Shown piece after piece: positions 1-4,997 of a stretch of 7,626 bases of DNA. How positions within the stretch are numbered: the first letter of the stretch is position 1; each line of letters starts with the position of its first letter. The DNA comes from Rhodospirillales bacterium (GTDB lineage Bacteria; Pseudomonadota; Alphaproteobacteria; CACIAM-22H2). The DNA is taken from the NCBI GenBank assembly GCA_016195145.1, contig JACQAF010000090.1, positions 1-7,626 on the forward strand. Direction: 5' to 3'. The notes beneath the pieces were generated by a model. It saw only the letters and a program-made list of their open reading frames with translations. It had not been told where the DNA came from and did no database searches. Made by a program: the position numbers and the translations under genes.

Positions 1-43
1 CCCGAGTCGCTCGCGCAAGCTGCGCAGCTTCCTCGACACCTGA
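1..43 (+). CDS. 3' end of an unidentified gene (partial)
   Basis: From base 2 one frame reads PSRSRKLRSFLDT and stops at TGA (41-43). The fragment is too short to assign a family. The best support for a real gene end is the strong GC hairpin that begins 4 bases after the stop. The residues are basic and polar, as is common at a soluble protein's C-terminus, but no function can be proposed. Confidence 0.4.
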   Translation, partial: PSRSRKLRSFLDT

Positions 44-46
44 GGC

Positions 47-80
47 GGGGCGGCCGGTCGCCGGCTGCCCCCATCTTCCC
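47..80 (+). terminator. Hairpin terminator after the first gene
   Basis: An 11-bp stem (47-57 with 61-71, one G-T pair) closes on the three-base loop TCG. It starts 4 bases after the TGA at 41-43. The following bases (catcttccc) are only weakly T-rich, so this is a strong stem with a poor U tract. Its place directly after a stop codon favours a transcript end. Confidence 0.5.
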
Positions 81-331
81 GAGTCGGGCCGTGCCAATCC
101 TGGGGTAGCAGGGCAGGGCAGTCGTTTTTTTGCCGGCCAGGCTGAGGAAACCCTTGCCGGCCGGATGATGACTGATTACAGTTTCTTGACGAATCGTACG
201 GGATTGAAACGAAGCGTCAGGCCATCCGGACAGGTCCGTTCCACAAAAGGTTCTTTTACCTTCGCTGATCGACGCCACACGCCGCACCCACGCGCCACCA
301 GGCTGATATAGCCGAACCCCCCTTTTCCCCC
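81..331. other. Intergenic leader before the methyltransferase gene
   Basis: I see no gene here. Visible elements are a run of seven T (125-131), a direct repeat TTGCCGGCC at 130-138 and 154-162 whose core GCCGGC is itself palindromic, and an isolated -35-like TTGACG (186-191) with no convincing -10 box 16-18 bases downstream. The stretch is less GC-rich than the flanking genes, as expected for a regulatory region. The promoter of the methyltransferase gene probably lies here but cannot be placed. Confidence 0.4.
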
Positions 332-345
332 GTGCCAAACGAACC

Positions 346-361
346 AGGACCCATATCCGTG
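346..361 (+). promoter_or_regulatory. Ribosome binding site deciding the GTG start at 359
   Basis: AGGA (346-349) lies 9 bases upstream of the GTG at 359. The earlier in-frame GTG at 332 is preceded only by a C/T-rich stretch with no Shine-Dalgarno match. The later start is therefore preferred for the methyltransferase. Confidence 0.5.
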
Positions 362-1102
362 CCCTTAGGTAGCGACAGCTACCTACGGGCCGTTCGTGAA
401 AAATACAACGCTATCGAAATCTGGCCGTCCACCGACCGGTGGCTCGCTCATGTGAAGACATGGATCGCGGCCAGTATCGCCGCGTGGCAGCCGACCCTCG
501 GCCTCACCCCGGCGTCGAGGGTCCTCAACGCCGGCTCCGGCGACGAATCGTACAACGTCTCGCCCGGCCTGCTGATCGATTGCGATATCGCCGAGAAAAA
601 GCTGGCCAACATGCCCTGCGGGGTGGCCGGCGACCTCGCCAACCTGCCGCTCAAGACCGGATCGGTCGATGTTTGCGTCTGCGTCGGGTCGGTGGTCAAC
701 TATGTCGGCGACCTGCCGAAGGCGATCGCCGAGATCGCCCGGGTGGTCAAGGGCGACGGCCGGCTGATCCTCGAATTCGAATCGAGCCGCAGCCCCGAAT
801 ACATGTTTACCGCCCATTTCGGCCAGGACGTCTCGCAGGTCAGCACGTTCTATATCTACGAGAACGAGAATATCTGGGTCTATGCCGAGGAACATGTCCG
901 CCGGCTGCTGGCCGAGGCGGGGTTCGAAGTGGTCGCCGAAAGCCGCACCCATTTCGTCGCGCCGATGATCTATCGCTTCAAGAAGAGCCTCCATTACGCC
1001 GCCCGCTTCGCGCGCTTCGACAAGTATGTCTCGTGGATCCCGGGCCTGAACAAGCACTCGGCCAACGTCATCTATCTCTGCCAGCGCCGCGGCAAGCGCT
1101 GA
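359..1102 (+). CDS. Class I SAM-dependent methyltransferase
   Basis: Predicted soluble methyltransferase of about 247 residues with the Rossmann-type SAM-binding fold (Methyltransf_11-like). Numbering from the longer GTG start at 332, motif I is VLNAGSGDE (64-72), a divergent form of VLDxGCGxG. The acidic strand-2 end is LLIDCDIAE (80-88). GDLANLPLKTGSVDVCVCVGS (100-120) gives the motif II/III region and strand 4, and the strand after the usual helix is GDGRLILEFESS (141-152). A late LLAEAGFEVV (192-201) is the common C-terminal helix-strand element. The substrate is not evident. The start at 359 is chosen because AGGA lies 9 bases upstream; 332 is the longer alternative. The gene appears monocistronic: a weak hairpin follows the stop, and the next feature is a tRNA. 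An N- or O-methyltransferase acting on a small molecule or lipid is possible but unproven. Confidence 0.85.
   Translation: MPLGSDSYLRAVREKYNAIEIWPSTDRWLAHVKTWIAASIAAWQPTLGLTPASRVLNAGSGDESYNVSPGLLIDCDIAEKKLANMPCGVAGDLANLPLKTGSVDVCVCVGSVVNYVGDLPKAIAEIARVVKGDGRLILEFESSRSPEYMFTAHFGQDVSQVSTFYIYENENIWVYAEEHVRRLLAEAGFEVVAESRTHFVAPMIYRFKKSLHYAARFARFDKYVSWIPGLNKHSANVIYLCQRRGKR
366..385 (+). repeat. Perfect 8-bp inverted repeat in the first methyltransferase codons
   Basis: TAGGTAGC (366-373) and GCTACCTA (378-385) are exact reverse complements around the tetraloop GACA. The repeat starts 4 bases after the GTG at 359-361. In mRNA it would form a hairpin close to the ribosome binding site. In DNA it is a 20-bp dyad that could be a protein site. 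It is more AT-rich than the surrounding coding sequence. Confidence 0.6.
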
Positions 1103-1126
1103 TCCCGGGCCGATCCCCTGTCATCC

Positions 1127-1148
1127 GCGCGGGCGCTTGCGTCCGCGC
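1127..1148 (+). terminator. Possible hairpin terminator after the methyltransferase
   Basis: GCGCGGGCG (1127-1135) pairs with CGTCCGCGC (1140-1148), with one G-T pair, around the loop CTTG, 24 bases after the TGA. No T run follows, so it may be a stabilising 3' hairpin or chance in GC-rich DNA. The rest of 1103-1259 shows no gene. A -10-like TAGAAT (1189-1194) without a matching -35 is the only hint of a promoter for the tRNA. Confidence 0.3.
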
Positions 1149-1259
1149 CCGGTCGGATTCCTCTCCCCAGCGCTCGGCCGGAGCGGTATAGAATGCCCCT
1201 CGGTCGCTGGCGTCCGGGCCCGGAAATGGGCGGGGGAAGGCGGCCCCGGGGGACCGGTC

Positions 1260-1336
1260 GGGCCCGTAGTTCAGGTGGTTAGAACGCGCCGCTCATAACG
1301 GTGTTGTCGCAGGTTCGAGTCCTGCCGGGCCCACCA
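1260..1336 (+). tRNA. tRNA with anticodon CAT, probably tRNA-Ile2 (AUA-decoding)
   Basis: A complete 77-base cloverleaf. The acceptor stem is GGGCCCG (1260-1266) with CGGGCCC (1326-1332), all Watson-Crick. The D stem is GTTC/GAAC (1269-1272, 1282-1285). The anticodon stem is 1287-1291 with 1299-1303, and its loop CTCATAA carries CAT at 1294-1296. The variable loop is TTGTC, and the T arm GCAGG/CCTGC encloses TTCGAGT. The discriminator is A (1333) and CCA is encoded (1334-1336). A CAT anticodon may belong to initiator Met, elongator Met or Ile2, whose C34 is converted to lysidine by TilS. The full 1-72 pair argues against initiator Met. The C4-G69 and C5-G68 pairs are reported identity elements for TilS, which favours Ile2, but elongator Met is not excluded. 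Confidence 0.93.
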
Positions 1337-1384
1337 TCCGCTTTTCGGCCCCGGCCGGCTGCGCGGTTGATTCTGCCCCGCCGC

Positions 1385-1765
1385 CTATTCCGCGCCGGGC
1401 AATCTGATCGCGGCCAGTAGGAAGGCGAGCAGCCACAAGACAAGCGCGGCGACGGCGGTTATCTGGGCGTGCCACATATAGCGGTCGCGCAGCACGCCGC
1501 CGATCATCTGCTGGGCCTGGTTTTCGGGCAGGCCGTGCTGGCGGTCGAGCAGGATCCACAGCTCGGTATGCCGGAAATTCCGGACGGGGGCGCGGATGCT
1601 CTTGATCACCAGGATCGTGCCCATCAGGGTCAGCAGCAGGGCCCCCGCCCGCACCGCAAGCGACGCGTCATAGGCCATGCCCATCGTCGCCGTCCAGATC
1701 GCGATCAGGCCGAACCCGCAACCGCGACGGATCGATATATCGGCCAGGTGGCGGATTTTTTCCAT
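1385..1765 (-). CDS. Small membrane protein, unknown function (about 126 aa)
   Basis: An unrecognised integral membrane protein. The ATG at 1765 gives 126 residues; an in-frame TTG at 1792 is a longer, less likely start. Hydrophobic segments lie at about residues 16-32 and 38-56 and at 101-121. Between them is a polar stretch (57-100) containing RNFRHTELWILLDRQHGLPENQAQQMIGG, probably cytoplasmic. The N-terminus MEKIRHLADISIRRG is basic, typical of an inside N-terminus. It is the last of three consecutive minus-strand membrane-protein genes and ends about 50 bases from the convergent tRNA. Its start lies inside the tail of the preceding gene, in another frame, beside an A6 run. No catalytic motif is visible. 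Confidence 0.65.
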   Translation of the reverse strand: MEKIRHLADISIRRGCGFGLIAIWTATMGMAYDASLAVRAGALLLTLMGTILVIKSIRAPVRNFRHTELWILLDRQHGLPENQAQQMIGGVLRDRYMWHAQITAVAALVLWLLAFLLAAIRLPGAE

Positions 1766-2117
1766 GCCCGGATCGTCCCAATTTCGCCCCAACGAGGCCA
1801 GACCCGGAAGCGTTCAGGCGGTTAAGGCTCGGCAGGCTGAGGACGATGGCCCCAACCAGCCAGATATACATGGCGGTCGAGGTCGGCCGGCCGAGGCCGC
1901 TCAAGCGCTCGTACAGCGCCGCCGGGACGCCGCTGACGAAAAGCGTTGCGGTCGAAAGGGCGAGCGAACTCACGTAAAGACGCAGTTCCAGCGGCATCGG
2001 CAGATAGTCGGGCAGCCAAAGCGGGGCAATCAGGTAGACGACCAGCAAATAGGGCGACAGCAGCCCGTTGAGCAGGCAGACCGACAGGACGATGACGAAA
2101 ATATTCTGGGGCTGCAT
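1668..2117 (-). CDS. Membrane protein, unknown function (up to 149 aa, odd tail)
   Basis: The ATG at 2117 lies 7 bases after the stop of the YggT-like gene, with AGG 7 bases upstream as a weak ribosome site. The first 100 residues are convincingly coding: hydrophobic segments at about 6-37, 45-65 and 82-98, and a polar link YERLSGLGRPTSTAMYIW (69-86). From about residue 117 the reading is Pro/Arg/Asp-rich and lies wholly over the start of the next gene, so it looks like out-of-frame translation. Both other frames have stops near 1814-1826, so the natural protein may be about 100-115 residues if one base is missing or extra here. No family recognised. Confidence 0.55.
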   Translation of the reverse strand: MQPQNIFVIVLSVCLLNGLLSPYLLVVYLIAPLWLPDYLPMPLELRLYVSSLALSTATLFVSGVPAALYERLSGLGRPTSTAMYIWLVGAIVLSLPSLNRLNASGSGLVGAKLGRSGHGKNPPPGRYIDPSRLRVRPDRDLDGDDGHGL

Positions 2118-2124
2118 GAGGCGC

Positions 2125-2454
2125 CTAAGCCGGGCTGTCGGGTTGAAGTACGATCTTGGGGAGAAGGCCGAACTGGTAGAGAACGATATATAGCGCGAGC
2201 CGCACCGCAGCGAGCCAGAAGGCGGCGGCGAGCGGAACGTAACGGGTCGCGACATAAGCCGGGGTAATGAAGGAAGTCCACCGGACGACGAAGTCGGTCA
2301 GGCGGCAGAACCAGCGATAAATGTAGTTGGGGCTGTCGGGCGGCAGCAGGACGCCAAGAAGAAAGCGTCCGAGCAGGGTGTAAAGAAGCGCCGCCAGCGC
2401 GTAGTTGGTCAGGTGGAAATACCAGTAATCCCACCAGATATTTTGCCCCTGCAT
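2125..2454 (-). CDS. YggT-like integral membrane protein
   Basis: A predicted inner-membrane protein of 109 residues. The ATG at 2454 is preceded by AGGGA with 8 bases spacing, so it is preferred to the upstream in-frame codon at 2484. A first membrane segment (about 13-37, YFHLTNYALAALLYTLLGRFLLGVLL) runs into PPDSPNYIYRWFCRLTDFVVRWTSFITP (38-65), followed by a second segment (about 75-98). This spacing, with a PPDSPNxxxRxxxxLTDxxxR-like stretch before a proline, resembles the YggT family. That family is small, membrane-bound and poorly defined, and has been linked to envelope or osmotic functions. The gene begins 28 bases after the transporter terminator and leads a three-gene membrane-protein cluster. 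No promoter is visible in the short gap, so expression may depend on read-through. Confidence 0.7.
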   Translation of the reverse strand: MQGQNIWWDYWYFHLTNYALAALLYTLLGRFLLGVLLPPDSPNYIYRWFCRLTDFVVRWTSFITPAYVATRYVPLAAAFWLAAVRLALYIVLYQFGLLPKIVLQPDSPA

Positions 2455-2481
2455 GGCCGCTATCCCTAGCCGAGCTTGCGG

Positions 2482-2519
2482 CAAAAGAAAAGCGCGAGGC
2501 CCGTCGCCGGACCCCGCGC
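2482..2519 (-). terminator. Intrinsic terminator of the symporter operon
   Basis: On the minus strand GCGCGGGGTCC (2519-2509) pairs over 11 bp, two of them G-T, with GGGCCTCGCGC (2502-2492). The loop is GGCGAC, and TTTTCTTTT follows immediately (2490-2482). The hairpin begins 22 bases after the symporter stop codon. This is the best terminator in the window. It sits just ahead of the YggT-like gene, so it could also act as a partial attenuator. Confidence 0.8.
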
Positions 2520-2541
2520 CCGAAGTGTAACCTCGCCCGCC

Positions 2542-4083
2542 CTATTCGTGGACGGCGCCGGCGGTCCAGGCAATCTCGCCCTTGGGCCGGCGGATGGAGT
2601 CGACGAAGTCCATCATCTCCTTCGGCGGCGGCGCGGTCATCATACTGACCACCCACGTCACCACGAAGGCGACCGGGATGCCGAAGATTCCGGCCGAGAT
2701 GTTGGTAATACCCCACCACAGTTTGGTGCCGAACCAGGCCTCAAACGTCTCGGGGAAATATCTGGTCATCACCAGGTAGAACAGGCAGAGCCCGAACCCG
2801 GACAGCATGCCGGTAACCGCGCCAACCGAGTTGGTGCGTTTCCACCAGATGCCCATGACCAGCGGCGCGAACAGGCCGGCCGCGGCCAGGGAGAACGCCC
2901 ACGCCACCATCTGGATGATGCCCGATGGCTTGGTGCCGGCCGTCGCCGCGGCGATGATCGCCACGCCGACGAGCAGCACGCGGGCCACGACTAGGCGACG
3001 GGTCGCGTTCGCCTTGGGGTTGATCATCTTATAGTAGACGTCATGACTGAGGGCGTTGGCGATGGCGAGCAACAGCCCGTCGGCGGTCGAGAGCGCCGCC
3101 GCCAGGCCGCCAGCCGCCACCAGGCCCGAAATCACATAGGGCAAGCCCGCGATCTCAGGCGTCGCCAGAACGATGATGTCCTGGTTAAGCGTCAGTTCGT
3201 TGAGCTGGAGGATGCCGTCCTTGTTGATGTCGTTGATGGTCAGCAGGCCGCCGACAGCATGCCAGTTATTGACCCAGGCCGGCAACGAGGCGATCGGCTG
3301 GCCGATCACGTTCGAATAGACCTCGAGCTTGGCGAAGGCCGCATAGGCCGGGGCGGTGAAGTAGAGCAGGAAGATGAAGAAAATGCTCCAGCCCACCGAC
3401 GACCGCGCGTCGCGCACGTTCGGCGTGGTGAAGTAGCGCATCAGGATGTGCGGCAGCGACGCCGTGCCGACCATCAGGCAGAGGATCAACGCGAAGAAGT
3501 TGGCGAAGACCGTCCAGCTGAACTGTCCTTTGGCGTCTTGGAACGCGGCGATGTGGCTCTTGACCACGCCCAGTTTCGATTCGAGTTCGACGATCTGTTG
3601 CAGCGCCTGGCCGTAGGTCAGTTCGGGGATCGGAATCCCGTATTTCTTGGTCGACAGCCAGACGACGGGGATCAGGTAGGCGATGATCAGAATGATGTAC
3701 TGCGCCACCTGCGTCCACGTCACCGCCCGCATGCCGCCGAGCATCGAGCACACCAGGATGCCGACGAGGCCGACGAACACCGCGATCTCGAAGGGGATGC
3801 CGAGGAAACGCGAGGTGATGATGCCGACGCCGAACACCTGCGCGACGACATAGGTGAACGACGCGCAGAACAGCACCAGAACCCCCGCGCCGCGGGCGAA
3901 GTTTCCGCCGTAGCGGACGCCGAGGAAGTCGGGAACCGTGAACTGGCCGAATTTGCGCAGATACGGGGCCAGCAGGATCGCCACCAGCACGTAACCGCCC
4001 GTCCAGCCGAGCACGAAGGCAAGGCCGCCATAACCCTGAATGTAGAGGCCGCCCGCCATCGAGATGAACGAAGCGGCGCTCAT
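2542..4083 (-). CDS. Main body of the sodium:solute symporter (residues 93-605)
   Basis: An intact 513-codon frame starting at an internal Met inside the duplicated block; no ribosome site precedes it, so it is probably not a real start. In intact numbering it begins MSAASFISMAGG (93-104), the conserved first core helix near the Na+ and substrate site. Roughly ten or more further hydrophobic helices follow. A polar insert (about 236-278) contains ELESKLGVVKSHIAAFQ. The segment after NNWHAVGGLL holds a calcium-type loop DINKDGILQLNE (377-388). The SSS signature region is GLVAAGGLAAALSTADGLLL (412-431) followed by IANALSHDVYYK (433-444). The C-terminus is cytoplasmic-like and charged (about 578-605). 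Substrate cannot be read from the sequence; a short carboxylate is the usual guess for this group. Confidence 0.88.
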   Translation of the reverse strand: MSAASFISMAGGLYIQGYGGLAFVLGWTGGYVLVAILLAPYLRKFGQFTVPDFLGVRYGGNFARGAGVLVLFCASFTYVVAQVFGVGIITSRFLGIPFEIAVFVGLVGILVCSMLGGMRAVTWTQVAQYIILIIAYLIPVVWLSTKKYGIPIPELTYGQALQQIVELESKLGVVKSHIAAFQDAKGQFSWTVFANFFALILCLMVGTASLPHILMRYFTTPNVRDARSSVGWSIFFIFLLYFTAPAYAAFAKLEVYSNVIGQPIASLPAWVNNWHAVGGLLTINDINKDGILQLNELTLNQDIIVLATPEIAGLPYVISGLVAAGGLAAALSTADGLLLAIANALSHDVYYKMINPKANATRRLVVARVLLVGVAIIAAATAGTKPSGIIQMVAWAFSLAAAGLFAPLVMGIWWKRTNSVGAVTGMLSGFGLCLFYLVMTRYFPETFEAWFGTKLWWGITNISAGIFGIPVAFVVTWVVSMMTAPPPKEMMDFVDSIRRPKGEIAWTAGAVHE

Positions 4084-4138
4084 CCAGTCGGCGGCCGCCC
4101 GCCATCGAGATGAACGAAGCGGCGCCCATCCAGTCGGC
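4047..4138. repeat. Imperfect 46-bp tandem duplication inside the symporter gene
   Basis: Copy A (4047-4092) and copy B (4093-4138) abut directly and match at 45 of 46 positions. The one difference is T4080 against C4126. On the coding strand this makes WMSAAS in copy A and WMGAAS in copy B. Because 46 is not a multiple of three, carrying both copies shifts the frame by one base. Confidence 0.95.
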
Positions 4139-4418
4139 GCCGGTCGCCATGCCGTTATAGAAGGCGGGGACGCGCCGGCCGGCGACGTAGTATTCGGAGA
4201 TTTGCGCGGTTCGCGATAGCCAGCCGATCAGGGCGTAAACGCCGATCGTCAGGAAGACGAAGGCGTAGCCGATGATCTTGTTGGGAACGCCCAACTGTTC
4301 GAGAACGGCCAGGACGATCGTGAAGCCGATGAAGCCCCCCGTGTACATCCCATAGATGCGGCCGAGATTATTGATAAATTCGCTTTTTCCGACTTCATAG
4401 GCCATGACCAGTTCCCCC

Positions 4419-4688
4419 TTATTCCTCGGCCACGCCGAATTCTTCGTCGATCTTGTTCTGTGCGCTGGCGTTCCAGAAGCACAGGACGACGAAGGCGACC
4501 AGAGAGCCCTGGGCAGCCATGTAGAAGCCGATCGGGAACCCTAGGATCACGATTCCGTTAAGTTGGATCGCGAAGGCGTGGACGAAGAAGCTGAAGAAGA
4601 ACCACCAGAAGAGGAGGGTCCACATCAACTTAGATGTTTTTCGCCAATGCGCATCCATCTTTTCGGCCGAGAATTGTTCTTTTTCCAT
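4419..4688 (-). CDS. DUF4212-type symporter small subunit
   Basis: An 89-residue membrane protein of the putative solute:sodium symporter small-subunit family (DUF4212). The ATG at 4688 is preceded by GGGGAGG with 10 bases spacing. The sequence shows an amphipathic charged N-terminus with HWRKTSKL (14-21), a first membrane helix rich in Trp and Phe (about 22-41), LNGIVILGFPIGFYMAAQG (43-61) running into the second helix (to about 72), and a charged tail ASAQNKIDEEFG. The GFPxGFxxAAQG stretch and the tail with NKxDEEFG are typical of the family. It is expected to sit in the inner membrane with the large subunit encoded 13 bases downstream. The ribosome site of that gene overlaps this gene's TAA, a sign of translational coupling. 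The short length is normal, and the gene looks intact. Confidence 0.92.
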   Translation of the reverse strand: MEKEQFSAEKMDAHWRKTSKLMWTLLFWWFFFSFFVHAFAIQLNGIVILGFPIGFYMAAQGSLVAFVVLCFWNASAQNKIDEEFGVAEE

Positions 4689-4791
4689 GCTATGTCATCC
4701 TCCCCTTATGCGCGTCGAGACACGAGCGCAGGAACCGGACACGACCAGACGCCGGAGTCTCGCGGAACGAGCAAGCGAACTAGGCTCAAAT

Positions 4792-4820
4792 TCGAAACCG
4801 GATTTCGACGACACCGGTTT
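4792..4820. promoter_or_regulatory. Overlapping palindromes, candidate operator
   Basis: TCGAAA (4792-4797) and TTTCGA (4803-4808) form a perfect dyad around five bases. AAACCGG (4795-4801) and CCGGTTT (4814-4820) form a second perfect dyad around twelve bases. A third AAACCGG occurs at 4911-4917. The block lies 104-132 bases upstream of the small-subunit ATG. It could bind a regulator of either divergent unit, for instance the partner of the nearby histidine kinase, but no known operator consensus is recognised. Confidence 0.3.
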
Positions 4821-4930
4821 GCCGACCCGGGAACGTTGCGGTGCCGTATTGCGACAGGAAAAATGTAGGCCCGGCACCGAAATGCGGCATTCCCCCTTAG
4901 GCTTCGGCTGAAACCGGCTCATTTTGAGCC

Positions 4931-4960
4931 TTGTCTTCTTCCAGCGTCGAATCTGATAAC
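4931..4960 (+). promoter_or_regulatory. Possible promoter for the 235-residue protein gene
   Basis: TTGTCT (4931-4936) and GATAAC (4955-4960) are 18 bases apart, each matching the sigma-70 consensus at four of six positions. Transcription would start about 30 bases before the ATG at 4998. The match is weak. Confidence 0.22.
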
Positions 4961-4981
4961 ATGAACACCACATTGTGACAA
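4953..4981 (-). promoter_or_regulatory. Possible promoter for the transporter operon
   Basis: On the minus strand TTGTCA (4981-4976, five of six) is followed after 17 bases by TATCAG (4958-4953, four of six). It overlaps the plus-strand candidate, so the two could compete. The leader to the ATG at 4688 would be about 260 bases and would contain the palindromes at 4792-4820. Confidence 0.27.
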
Positions 4982-4997
4982 CAGGACAAACGGACCA

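Larger units (their letters stand above)
2542..4405 (-). pseudogene. Sodium:solute symporter large subunit, frame broken by a 46-bp duplication
   Basis: Inner-membrane Na+-coupled solute carrier of the SSS family, closest by memory to the VC_2705-type symporters that pair with a DUF4212 small subunit; relatives include acetate permease ActP. The ATG at 4405 has GGGGGA 8 bases upstream, overlapping the end of the small-subunit gene. Residues 1-104 read correctly and then meet the duplication (4047-4138). The frame is lost from residue 105, and the out-of-frame reading stops at 3266. Removing one 46-bp copy restores a single reading of 605 residues to the TAG at 2542, a normal length for the family. 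No other stop or shift is visible, so the lesion is either recent or an assembly error. Expected products as given are a truncated N-terminal piece and an untranslated or internally started remainder. Confidence 0.85.
4689..4997. other. Divergent intergenic region between transporter and regulator genes
   Basis: No convincing gene lies in these 309 bases; the open frames here have no ribosome site and read as Arg/Pro-rich. The region must carry the start signals of both divergent units. It contains two overlapping dyads at 4792-4820, a further AAACCGG at 4911-4917, and overlapping promoter-like boxes between 4931 and 4981. It is less GC-rich than its flanks, especially at 4916-4997. Confidence 0.6.

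Noticed and set aside
125..131. Run of seven T as an intrinsic terminator
   Set aside because: No stable stem lies directly before it; the good stem is at 47-71, too far upstream to use this run.
1260..1384. tRNA as an integration site for a mobile element
   Set aside because: No integrase, no second copy of the tRNA 3' end and no change in gene character nearby.
1677..2267. Plus-strand open frame opposite the small membrane-protein genes
   Set aside because: It is rich in Arg, Gln and Pro with no hydrophobic pattern or ribosome site. The minus-strand frames show real membrane segments.
2030..2719. Alternative minus-strand frame across the YggT-like gene and the symporter end
   Set aside because: It crosses a strong terminator and reads as Arg/Pro/Ser-rich; the frames with membrane segments are better supported.
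3043..4113. Long plus-strand open frame (356 codons) opposite the symporter
   Set aside because: It is Arg/Asp/Gln/His-rich with no fold-like pattern. The opposite strand has a clear symporter; this is a GC-bias shadow.
4871..4886. Sigma-54 type promoter (GGCAC followed by TGC)
   Set aside because: The GG and GC pairs are nine bases apart rather than the required ten, and the flanking consensus is poor.
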